Source of the DNA: Roseburia sp.
GTDB taxonomy: Bacteria; Bacillota; Clostridia; Lachnospirales; Lachnospiraceae
Reading direction: 5' to 3'
Assembly (NCBI GenBank): GCA_023662875.1
Contig: JAMPIG010000004.1
Coordinates: 20,485-84,484, forward strand
DNA: 64,000 nucleotides
This document shows positions 26,431 through 34,075 of the stretch, piece by piece. The translations under genes were made by a program, and so were the position numbers. The notes below the pieces were generated by a model. The model was not told where the DNA came from. It saw only the letters and a list, made by a program, of their open reading frames with translations, and searched no databases. Position 1 is the stretch's first letter, and each line of letters begins with the position of its first letter.

Positions 26431-28289
26431 AGGCTTTCACCGGATTCTCTTCGAGATCTCTCTTCCTCATCGTCCTCCTTTTTCCTCCGGAACAGGAGCA
26501 GCCAGAATCCGCCGACCAGCAGGAGTACGCAAACCGAGATTACCGCGATCTTCCAAGGCAGCGGCAGGTTCACCAGAAAAGCATTGCCGTTAAAAATACC
26601 GATCGCCCCGTCCTGATCGCCGTCAAGATTCGCCAAGGGCGTCTGCGTGTCATCCAGGTCGACGATCTCCTGGGGAGCCTGGGGAGTCAGCTCGTCTTCG
26701 ATGTTCAGCTCTCCGCCTCCTTCGCCGCCGCCCTCCGGGGCGGCCGGTTCTCCGCCCGTCTCTTCCCCGGGCGGCACTACCGTCACAGGCCCTTCCGCCG
26801 GGCTTTCCTCCCCGCCGGAGGGCGCGGCCGGGCCCGGGATCGTAATTACAATATCCGCCGGAGGCGTTACCCGGCTATAGATAAAGGTAAATACATTCTC
26901 CGCCGCATTGGCTGAAAGAGTCTTTGTCAGGTTATAGGCCTGCGGCTGGTATCCGTCGAAATAGCGGTAGGTGATCACCGGCTTATCCCCGATCGTTCCG
27001 TAATAGCTTTCGCTCTCCCGCAGGGTATTCCCCGCCGTATCTACGTAAGCGATCGTATATTCCACAGCGTCCTTCATCAGTCCGTAGGCGACTACAAAGT
27101 CCTGATCCCGCTCGATGGCCTCCGAGCCGACTCGCTCGCTGTTATCCTTCCCGCTCTCCCGAAAGCCGATAATATTATACTTTTCCGCCGTGCGGAAGCG
27201 AATCGTCGAAATCTGATTCGAATCGTCGGTTTCTCCCTGCCGGACAGTCAGCACAAAGTAATGATATCCGTCCTCGTCCGCTGTCTCATCCTTAGCGAGC
27301 GCATAGCTGAGCGTAATACGCTCCCGATACCGCAGCCCGCTCAATACGAAATATTTCCCGTCCTCCGCGATACTGCCGCTTCCGCCGGAGCATTCCGTCA
27401 TAAATCCCTGCTGGCCCGTATAAATCCGGACGGTATAGGTATCCGCGCCGGAATCCCCCGCCGCCTCCGCGGTCAGCGTCGCGTCTCGAAACAAGAATGC
27501 CAGGAGCAGTACAGCGAGCAGCGTTTTTCCCTTTGCCTTCTTATTCTGTCTCTTGCCGTAGAAGGCCAGCAGCAGGAACAATACTCCGCTGACCGCCATA
27601 GCGATCAAAAAGGGCAAAAGCTCCGTCTCATCCCCGGTGCGAACCAGGCTGGTTCGGATCGGGTTGCTCGGGGTCGGAGTGCCTGGCGGCCCCTCCTGGA
27701 CCACGGTAGAAGCCTCCGGCCGAACCTCTACGGCAAACCGCATCCGCAGATCCGCCAGGGTATCCTGGTAAGCGTTATCCTGTGTCTCGCCGTCCAGCGC
27801 TACCCGCAGGGTAATCGTCCCGCCCTGGCCGGGGTTCAGCGTATCCAGATAGATATAATCCTCCCGCAAAGCCTCCGTAGCGTCCTTCAGGCCTTCCGAA
27901 TCGTCTCCGCCTACTGTATCGCTGTCAAAGAGCACCACCGACCGGTTCGCGCCCTCGTATGCCAGGTAATAGGCGTAAGCGCCGCCGCCCGTCGCCGCGT
28001 TCTTGCTGGTATCCTCCAGCGATCTTACTACCTCGTTGGTCATATACCAGTCCGTCGCCTTCGCGTTCTGATTTCCCAGCTTCAGGGTAAAGGTAATCGT
28101 ATCTCCCGGCTGCATCCCGGAGATTGCCTCGTCGATGCTCTGCTGCCCGAAATTACTGTCCATCCTGCTGTCCGCCGTAAAGTTGACCTCCCAGCCGGAC
28201 TGGCCGTATAATTGATCCGCTTTTGTCTCCAGACCCGTAATAAGAAACAGGCTTAAGGCCAGAAGCAGTCCCATGCACTTTTTGTTCAT
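26427..28289 (-). CDS. Doubly anchored surface protein: TasA-like part joined to a MucBP-like part
   Basis: 620 residues. It starts with a signal peptide (KKCMGLLLALSLFLITGLETKA) and a TasA-like beta domain (about 25-205), then a first anchor (RTGDETELLPFLIAMAVSGVLFLLLAFYGKRQNKK). A second signal-peptide-like segment follows (LLAVLLLAFLFRDATLTAEA). Next come a second extracellular region ending in a MucBP-like domain (YTIAYVDTAGNTLRESESYYG, about 465-510), a Pro/Glu-rich stalk and a final membrane anchor (about 582-602). It looks like two separate surface proteins fused in one frame. GGGAGGT is 7 nt before ATG 28289. Ends with an ATGA overlap to sipW. Confidence 0.75.
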   Translation of the reverse strand: MNKKCMGLLLALSLFLITGLETKADQLYGQSGWEVNFTADSRMDSNFGQQSIDEAISGMQPGDTITFTLKLGNQNAKATDWYMTNEVVRSLEDTSKNAATGGGAYAYYLAYEGANRSVVLFDSDTVGGDDSEGLKDATEALREDYIYLDTLNPGQGGTITLRVALDGETQDNAYQDTLADLRMRFAVEVRPEASTVVQEGPPGTPTPSNPIRTSLVRTGDETELLPFLIAMAVSGVLFLLLAFYGKRQNKKAKGKTLLAVLLLAFLFRDATLTAEAAGDSGADTYTVRIYTGQQGFMTECSGGSGSIAEDGKYFVLSGLRYRERITLSYALAKDETADEDGYHYFVLTVRQGETDDSNQISTIRFRTAEKYNIIGFRESGKDNSERVGSEAIERDQDFVVAYGLMKDAVEYTIAYVDTAGNTLRESESYYGTIGDKPVITYRYFDGYQPQAYNLTKTLSANAAENVFTFIYSRVTPPADIVITIPGPAAPSGGEESPAEGPVTVVPPGEETGGEPAAPEGGGEGGGELNIEDELTPQAPQEIVDLDDTQTPLANLDGDQDGAIGIFNGNAFLVNLPLPWKIAVISVCVLLLVGGFWLLLFRRKKEDDEEERSRRESGESL

Positions 28290-28377
28290 CTCGATACCTC
28301 CCGGCGCGCATATGAATCGAATTTTGCCCCTTTGATAATAAACCGACAAAGTTGTCATAAAAGCGAATCGTGCCGCC

Positions 28378-29325
28378 CTACTTCACCGAAATTAACGACC
28401 CGTTCTCATCCAGCTCTACTTCCCGTCCCCAGGCGCTCCAGATCGCGTCCTGAGGGCTGTGGGTCTGCACCGCGTCTACCTGCGCTTTAATGCGAAACTC
28501 GATCCCGTCATAAACGTAGGTCGTCGTGATCGTCGTATAAGCCCCTGTTTTCTCCGTCGTCTGATAAACCGCATCCGCTGCGGAGGAGTCGATCCGCAGA
28601 TAATCCGTCAGATCCGCCGTCACCGTCTCCTCGGGAGCAACGCCCTCCCCGGGAGCCTTCAGGATATCCCGGTAATACAGGACGGTGCGCTCCCTTGTCG
28701 AAGACCCTTCGTCCACAATCCAGGGCTTTCCCTCTCCGCTGCCGCCGCAGTTTATAAGATGCAGGTCGATCAGCGCCGGGGATAATTCCGGCCGCTTTGT
28801 ACGGATTACGTTCCCCTCGCTGTCCCGCAGGTAATTTCCCTCCGCGTCGCGCTCCGTTACCACCCAGTATTTATACAGGGTCACCCGGACATACTGGTCG
28901 ATTACGCCGGTATTCTCGACATAAAGCCGCTCCGGATAACTCCGGCCGACCTGAAATTCCTCACCCGGCTCCAGCAGGTCTGTCAGCAGAGAATTATCCG
29001 CTTCGTCCCTAAGCTCATCCTCGTCCCAATACTCCGCCTTATCCGCGTCGTAATTCCGCCAGGATACCCTGCGCGGCTCATGATTTCCGGACTGTTCGCA
29101 AAGGCTTACGCCGATATTATACATCTGGACGCGGGAATTATAATACTGGGAGGTATAGGTGAGCGCCGCCCTCGCGCCGCCGATACTGCTGCCGAGGAGC
29201 AGAATCACCGCCAGCCCGAACATAACTACCGTCACCTTCGGGGACGCAAGGAGCTTCCTCAGGCCGGAAAATCCGCCTGTCGCCTTATTCTTCCCCGCCG
29301 ACTTCTTTCTCTTATTCTCAGCCAT
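28378..29325 (-). CDS. SipW-dependent TasA-like surface protein (larger)
   Basis: 315 residues. A basic N-terminus (KRKKSAGKNK) precedes a long hydrophobic segment (about 33-55) ending in GGARAALTYTSQYY, the type of signal cleaved by SipW. The secreted part is a beta-sandwich-like region (LYVENTGVIDQYVRVTLYKYW) as in TasA/camelysin relatives. ATG 29325 follows GGGAGGTG at 6 nt. The upstream GTG at 29334 is part of that ribosome site. The start overlaps the end of the preceding gene by 8 bp. Probably forms fibres or a pilus-associated subunit (inference). Confidence 0.8.
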   Translation of the reverse strand: MAENKRKKSAGKNKATGGFSGLRKLLASPKVTVVMFGLAVILLLGSSIGGARAALTYTSQYYNSRVQMYNIGVSLCEQSGNHEPRRVSWRNYDADKAEYWDEDELRDEADNSLLTDLLEPGEEFQVGRSYPERLYVENTGVIDQYVRVTLYKYWVVTERDAEGNYLRDSEGNVIRTKRPELSPALIDLHLINCGGSGEGKPWIVDEGSSTRERTVLYYRDILKAPGEGVAPEETVTADLTDYLRIDSSAADAVYQTTEKTGAYTTITTTYVYDGIEFRIKAQVDAVQTHSPQDAIWSAWGREVELDENGSLISVK

Positions 29326-29896
29326 TCGCGTCACCTCCCGCCTCCGGACTGCCGGTATCCGTCGTCACGTCCAGTGTCGCGGTCCAGTCCGCGTAAGGCT
29401 CGCCGTTCTCGTCATACCGGACGGGCGTGCTCTCGTAAACTACAATTACATTAAAGCTCTCGTCGTCCTCCCCCTGAGAAGGAATATCGATCACCACGTC
29501 CAACACCGCGGCGGAACCGCCTCCCGGTATGGCCTCTTTATAATAGTACCAGTCCCCTGCCGTCTCCTCCGCGGGAACGACCCTGTTCCAGGCTCCCGCC
29601 TCCTGCGTCCAGATACCGTCGGCGTCGCTCCGATACGTAAAGCCGTACCGGGTGCAGAAGGCCCTGGCCCGGACATATACCGGTTCGGAGCCCGCGGCGT
29701 TTGTAATGACAATGTGCTTCGTCCTGGAGTCAAAGGTCTCTGTGATCTCCGTTCTGTCCCCCAGATGAATCGGAAGCCCGCCCTCCGCTCCGGTATAGGT
29801 CGTAAAGTACGCCAGCGCGCTCTTTACCCCGACAGTCAGGATAAGGGCCGCCGCCAGGAGGGACAGACCGATATTTACGATATTTCTTTTCTTCAT
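29318..29896 (-). CDS. SipW-dependent TasA-like surface protein (smaller)
   Basis: 192 residues. The signal segment KKRNIVNIGLSLLAAALILTVGVKSALAYFT matches the SipW cargo pattern (hydrophobic core followed by A-L-A-Y-F-T). The mature part has repeated beta-strands with HIVITNAAGSEPVYVRARAFC, typical of this protein group. It lies between the accessory protein and the second TasA-like gene with 12-bp and overlapping junctions. Likely one of the two main SipW substrates of this locus. Confidence 0.8.
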   Translation of the reverse strand: MKKRNIVNIGLSLLAAALILTVGVKSALAYFTTYTGAEGGLPIHLGDRTEITETFDSRTKHIVITNAAGSEPVYVRARAFCTRYGFTYRSDADGIWTQEAGAWNRVVPAEETAGDWYYYKEAIPGGGSAAVLDVVIDIPSQGEDDESFNVIVVYESTPVRYDENGEPYADWTATLDVTTDTGSPEAGGDANG

Positions 29897-29908
29897 AGGC
29901 TTTCCCCC

Positions 29909-31306
29909 TTACTGCGGCCCAGCGCCGCCTTCCTCTCCTTCTGATGCGCTTCCTCCGGACTGTTGGCTTTCGCTTTCCGGCGTACCGTTCTCCAGCTGCT
30001 GGCTCCCGCTTTCCAGCGTACCGTTCTCCGGCTGTTGGCTCTCGCTCTCCGGCTGCCTGCTCTCTCCGCCAAGCGTTCCGTCCGCGTGTACAGAAGTCCA
30101 GATCCAACGGTTCTCCTCCGCGCTGTAAACAAATTGATTTGTGATTCCATGGCCGTCTACGTTCCGCCCATGGTAATAATTGGTAAAGGTTACGCCGAAG
30201 CTCTGCTCCGCCTCTCCGATTACTACCGTCTGCTCATAGGCTCTCCGCTGCGCCTCCTCGTCGGTCACGCCCTCCGGATAGGGCTGATAGCCGGAGCCGC
30301 TGTAAACCTCCTTCACCGTTACCGCCGCTCCTACCGGAAGCCGGATTTCCTCTCCCGGCCGATATACATTCTGTGTGCCCGCTCCCCTAAAGTCGATTGC
30401 GACGACGTCGTTATATTCCTTTCGCTCTCCCCTGCCGCCGATCTTATCCTCCCATTCCGCATGAACCTCGAAGATAAAGGTTACCGGCTTGGGCGTGCCG
30501 CCGACCGCCTCGAAATCCGGCAGTATCTTCGTAATCTGCAGGCTTCCGTACCGGAGCTCTACATGCGGCTTCAGCACCGGCTCCATATGATAACGCCAGG
30601 GGCCCGGATTCGCCGTATTGCTGACCTGATTCCCCTCGGCGTCCGTATAGGGATCCTTCCCCGGAAGCGAAATCAGCTCCGGCTCAAAAGAGAATACACA
30701 TTCCGGTGAATTTACCGTAGTGGAAATCCTTTCTATCCCATCGTTCCTGCTGACCGCGACATAATCCGCCACATTCCGATACCCGTCCTCCGGCAGCCCC
30801 TCTCCGGCTCCCCGGGCTATCATCAGGTAAAGCCCCGCGTCCAGCTCCGTAATCCTCTGCCCCACAGGCTCTCCAGCCCTGTCCGGCTCGGTAAGAGCCT
30901 TCCCGGAGACCTCCCCGGTATCGGGATCCACCGTAATTCCCAGGACGACCCGAGCCGCCTTCTGCGCCAGCTCCTGCCAATCCCCGTTCGTCATCCCGTC
31001 GGAAAGAGTCAGCTCCTCCCGATACTGCTCCGCCAGCTCATATTGATATCCGTCGTAAGTAAAACCGTTGGCCCTGTCAGGCACGGCGTCCCCCAATTTA
31101 TAAAGATCGACTACTATGCCCGCCTTTTCCTGCTGCTCCGCCAGATAATCGCTTCCGCCCTCCGTAAAGGCTCCCGGCTTTACCGTCAGCGAGCACGGCG
31201 CTTCCAGATCCACCGGCTCCGCCGCCCCTCCGGGGAAGGACAGCGTCCACGCCATACCGAAAAACACTGTCAACAGCGCCAGTACCCGTATCCATTTTCG
31301 TTTCAT
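29909..31306 (-). CDS. Secreted pilin-like accessory protein with Gln/Ser/Glu-rich tail
   Basis: 465 residues. It has a classical signal peptide (RVLALLTVFFGMAWTLSFPGGAAE), a pilin-type beta domain with the motif YLAEQQEKAGIVVDLYKLGD, and a second domain (about 255-385) like the isopeptide-forming repeats of surface proteins (LQITKILPDF...VTFIFEVHAEW). The last 60 residues are a repetitive Q/S/E/G tail (ESESQQPENG pattern). There is no LPXTG motif and no C-terminal membrane helix, so wall attachment must be indirect or the protein is released. AAGGAGGG precedes ATG 31306. It follows the lepB-type gene by 14 bp. Confidence 0.75.
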   Translation of the reverse strand: MKRKWIRVLALLTVFFGMAWTLSFPGGAAEPVDLEAPCSLTVKPGAFTEGGSDYLAEQQEKAGIVVDLYKLGDAVPDRANGFTYDGYQYELAEQYREELTLSDGMTNGDWQELAQKAARVVLGITVDPDTGEVSGKALTEPDRAGEPVGQRITELDAGLYLMIARGAGEGLPEDGYRNVADYVAVSRNDGIERISTTVNSPECVFSFEPELISLPGKDPYTDAEGNQVSNTANPGPWRYHMEPVLKPHVELRYGSLQITKILPDFEAVGGTPKPVTFIFEVHAEWEDKIGGRGERKEYNDVVAIDFRGAGTQNVYRPGEEIRLPVGAAVTVKEVYSGSGYQPYPEGVTDEEAQRRAYEQTVVIGEAEQSFGVTFTNYYHGRNVDGHGITNQFVYSAEENRWIWTSVHADGTLGGESRQPESESQQPENGTLESGSQQLENGTPESESQQSGGSASEGEEGGAGPQ

Positions 31307-31320
31307 AGACGATTCCCTCC

Positions 31321-31911
31321 TTACCTGATTCCTCCTATGTCCGCCAGCGGCCAGACGCGGAACAATATCCTGCCTACCAGAAATTCCTTGCTGACGCTTC
31401 CTATCGTGCTGCTCCTGCTGTCTATCGAAGTGTCCCGATGGTCGCCCATCACGAAGATCCGCTCCTCCGGCACCTGATAGGGCAGCGTTATATCACAAAT
31501 CCCCAAAGATTTCTCCGTGACATACGGCTCCTCCAGAAGCTCGTTATTTACGTATACATTCCCGTCCTTATCGATATCCACCCAATCTCCCGCAACCGCG
31601 ATCACGCGCTTTACCAGAATATTGTTATTATAGTAAAAGGCTACGACATCGCCGGTCTCATAATCCGACCCGCTCAGCGCTACCACAATATCCCCGTCCC
31701 AAAGGGTCTCCGACATAGAAATCCCCGTAATCTGCAGAACCGGCAGAAACATCACCGCTATCAGTACCGCTGCCGCCGCTACGATGAGCAGCGTATAGGT
31801 TGTGCTGCGCATTACCCTTCCGAAGCTATGCTTATGGTTCTCCTTCTGCAGCTCCGCCTCGATCTGCTCCAAGGTAGGAATTTCCAGTACTTTTTCCTTC
31901 TTTTTTCCCAT
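31321..31911 (-). CDS. lepB: Signal peptidase I (LepB/Sip type)
   Basis: 196 residues. A cytoplasmic N-terminus and one membrane helix (about 38-60) precede the Ser/Lys dyad: Ser in ITGISMSETLWDGD and Lys in NNNILVKRVIAVAGD. The GDHRDTSIDSRSSTIGSV box is intact. This is the standard bacterial type, distinct from SipW at the other end of the operon, so the locus carries two different peptidases. It may serve the classical signal peptides of the LPXTG proteins. No strong ribosome site is visible before ATG 31911. Confidence 0.9.
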   Translation of the reverse strand: MGKKKEKVLEIPTLEQIEAELQKENHKHSFGRVMRSTTYTLLIVAAAAVLIAVMFLPVLQITGISMSETLWDGDIVVALSGSDYETGDVVAFYYNNNILVKRVIAVAGDWVDIDKDGNVYVNNELLEEPYVTEKSLGICDITLPYQVPEERIFVMGDHRDTSIDSRSSTIGSVSKEFLVGRILFRVWPLADIGGIR

Positions 31912-31985
31912 ACTGCATTCGTCCGTTCTATCTTAATATTCCGCCTGTTTCCCCTCTTCTCCCGAGAGACGCTTTCGGTCCCTTT

Positions 31986-32210
31986 GTCGCCCCCGCTGCC
32001 CCGGCCTCAGCTTACGACGGCGCTTCCCGGGTTCCTCCGTCGTCCCCGCTGCCCCGGCCTCGGCTTACGACGGCGCTTCCCAGGTTCCTCCGTCGCCCCT
32101 GCTGCCTCGGCCTCAGCTTACGACGGCGCTTCCCGGGTTCCTCCGTCGCCCCCGCTGCCCCGGCCTCAGCTTACGACGGCGCTTCCCGGATTCCTCCGTC
32201 GCCCTCACCG
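31986..32210. repeat. 53-bp minisatellite, four copies, each with an internal dyad
   Basis: The 318-bp gap between the coiled-coil gene and the peptidase gene is mostly four 53-bp units in tandem (CAGCTTACGACGG recurs at 32008, 32061, 32114 and 32167). Each unit contains CGACGG and CCGTCG about 16 nt apart around CCCGGG, so the transcript could form a row of hairpins. 53 is not a multiple of three, and no gene uses the region on the operon strand. Confidence 0.85.
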
Positions 32211-32229
32211 CCTCGATCGCGGATTTCTC

Positions 32230-33135
32230 TCAGGCTCCCAGCCTCTCTTCCGCCTCTTCGCCGTCCCAGTCATCCGGGAAATCATAATTATCCAAATCGA
32301 TCAGATCAAAGTCGCCCCCGTAGTCCTTGAGCTCGTAGTCCTTAAGCTCGATCTCCTCCAAGTCTGCTCCGTCCGGCTCGGATCCTGCCAGCCCAGCGCC
32401 GCCTGCGTTTATCTCGCTCTCACTAATCCTACCCTGTTCTGTCTCGGTCTCCCCGAATCCGCCCAGCTCAGTTCCAATTCCTTCAGCGCTGCCCGACTCC
32501 ATCTCGGACTCATCCGCTTCCATCCCGGCCTCCCCGGATCCGCCCAGCTCGGTTTCAATTCCTTCTGCGCTGCCCGGCTCTATCTCGGACGCATCCGCTT
32601 CCATCCCGGCCTCCCCGGATCCGCCCAGCTCGGTTCCAATTCCTTCAGCATTGTCCGTCTCGCCCGAAACTCCGGAAGAATTCAGGAACCAGGCCGCCGG
32701 CGGGAACTGAATATGATCCGCCTCTATCTCCTCTTCCAGAGTCGGCAGATCCTCCTCCGCTTCCACAGGCAAGGCTTCTCCCGATATCAGACGATCATGA
32801 TATCCTTTTACATTTTCCAGATACTGATCCGCCGCCTCCTGCGCGACGTCAAAAATCTTATTCAGCCGAAGCGCCGCCTCCGCGATCGAGCCCGCCTCCT
32901 GAAGCCGAATCCTGCGGGAGTTTTTCTCCTCCTGAAGAGCGTCCCGCAGATCGTGTATTTTTATATCCTTTTCATCCAGACGAACCCTGAGACGCTCGTA
33001 ATTCTCTCCCAGCTCCGCCAGCTGATTTTCCCTGTCCGCCAGCTGCTGCCTCAAATCCTCCGTCTCCCGGGCCTGCGCAAGCAATAATTGAAGGAGCTCG
33101 CGCCTGCTGAGCTTATGCATTTGCTTATCTGTCAT
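32230..33135 (-). CDS. Cytoplasmic coiled-coil protein with acidic repeats, in sortase operon
   Basis: 301 residues, function unknown. The N-terminal half (about 8-75) is a strong coiled coil (RETEDLRQQLADRENQLAELGENYERLRVRLDEKD). The middle (about 160-235) contains three 28-residue repeats (EGIGTELGGSGEAGMEADESE pattern), and the end is very acidic with D/Y repeats (IELKDYELKDY). No signal peptide or membrane helix is present. Proteins of this general form occur within sortase/pilus operons of Lachnospiraceae, but a role such as a scaffold for the secretion machinery is only a guess. Confidence 0.75.
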   Translation of the reverse strand: MTDKQMHKLSRRELLQLLLAQARETEDLRQQLADRENQLAELGENYERLRVRLDEKDIKIHDLRDALQEEKNSRRIRLQEAGSIAEAALRLNKIFDVAQEAADQYLENVKGYHDRLISGEALPVEAEEDLPTLEEEIEADHIQFPPAAWFLNSSGVSGETDNAEGIGTELGGSGEAGMEADASEIEPGSAEGIETELGGSGEAGMEADESEMESGSAEGIGTELGGFGETETEQGRISESEINAGGAGLAGSEPDGADLEEIELKDYELKDYGGDFDLIDLDNYDFPDDWDGEEAEERLGA

Positions 33136-33171
33136 AGTCGTCCGCTTCCCTTCCTGTCTCTGTTTCCCGCT

Positions 33172-33987
33172 TTACCGTCTCCGATACTTGATCATCAGCC
33201 AGATCAGCATGACCAGCAGGATCGGAATCGCTATGGCTGGCGCTACTAGCTTCGGATCCAGCAAGTTCGCGTCCGGCGTCACTCGAACCGTTACTGCCTC
33301 CTTCAGATTATCGATCCGCGTCCCCCTCACCAAAAGCCTGTGAGTATTGATCCCATAGGGAGTACAGGTCACCAGGCTGCAGTAATCCTCTCCCCGGCTG
33401 AGCGTCAACTCATCGACCTCCCGGGGCAGGACAATCCTGATCTGATCCACCTGATAGGTCAACGTTTCGCCCAATACCTGCAGCGTAAAAATATCCCCTT
33501 CTCCCAGCTTATCGAGATCCGAAAAAAGCCTGGCGGAAGGAAGGCCCCTATGACCCGAGAGAACGCAATGCGTGCCCTCCCCTCCTACCGGAAGAGAGGA
33601 AGATTCAATATGCCCTACCGCTACCTGCAAGACCGCGTCGCTGACACCGTGATAGATCGGCAGCGACACATTGATCGAGGGTATCTTAATATAACCCATG
33701 ATCCCGTCGCCGGAGATATTGAGCTGAGATTCATACTCTTCCCGCTCCTCATCGTTGAGATAAAACCGGCCGCCTCTGTGCCAAAGGTTTTCATTATAAG
33801 CCACCGCCTGATTCCAAAGCTCTTCATACGCCTCATCATCCAACGCCGCCACCGCCTCGTCATAACCGGCTATGGCTCTGGACTGATGAAGCGAATTCCA
33901 GTAATCGCTGACGGTAGGATACAGCAGCAAGGACAGACCTGCAACCAAAATCACTGTTAAGATAATAGTAGGCAAATGTTTCTTCAT
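33172..33987 (-). CDS. Class C (pilus-type) sortase
   Basis: 271 residues. An N-terminal membrane helix (about 7-25), the class C core (IKIPSINVSLPIYHGVSDAVLQVAVGHIE), catalytic His in LSGHRGLPSARLF, Cys in LVTCTPYGINTHRLLVRG and the Arg of that block are all visible. A second membrane helix is at the C-terminus (about 243-263), as usual for class C. It should polymerise the LPSTG pilin encoded just upstream and attach LPETG protein to the fibre. AAGGAG precedes ATG 33987 by 8 nt. Confidence 0.94.
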   Translation of the reverse strand: MKKHLPTIILTVILVAGLSLLLYPTVSDYWNSLHQSRAIAGYDEAVAALDDEAYEELWNQAVAYNENLWHRGGRFYLNDEEREEYESQLNISGDGIMGYIKIPSINVSLPIYHGVSDAVLQVAVGHIESSSLPVGGEGTHCVLSGHRGLPSARLFSDLDKLGEGDIFTLQVLGETLTYQVDQIRIVLPREVDELTLSRGEDYCSLVTCTPYGINTHRLLVRGTRIDNLKEAVTVRVTPDANLLDPKLVAPAIAIPILLVMLIWLMIKYRRR

Positions 33988-34007
33988 CCAGGTCTCTCCT
34001 TGGTGCC

Positions 34008-34041
34008 GTATGCGGAAGGAGCTCGCGCCCCTCCCGCTTAC
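34008..34041 (-). promoter_or_regulatory. Hairpin between major pilin and sortase genes
   Basis: GTATGCGGAAGGAG (34008-34021) pairs imperfectly (about 11 of 14) with the stretch ending in CCCGCTTAC at 34041. There is no T-run. A partial attenuator at this point would leave pilin mRNA in excess over sortase mRNA (inference). Confidence 0.45.
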
Positions 34042-34075
34042 GACAGAAATTCACGATATTACTTTCAGAAAAAGC

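Noticed and set aside
31986-32210. CRISPR-like array
   Set aside because: The 53-bp units are contiguous with no unique spacers and no cas genes nearby.
31438-33087. 549-codon plus-strand frame across the 53-bp repeats
   Set aside because: Runs antisense through lepB and the coiled-coil gene. No ribosome site or domain, and the repeat is not a multiple of three.
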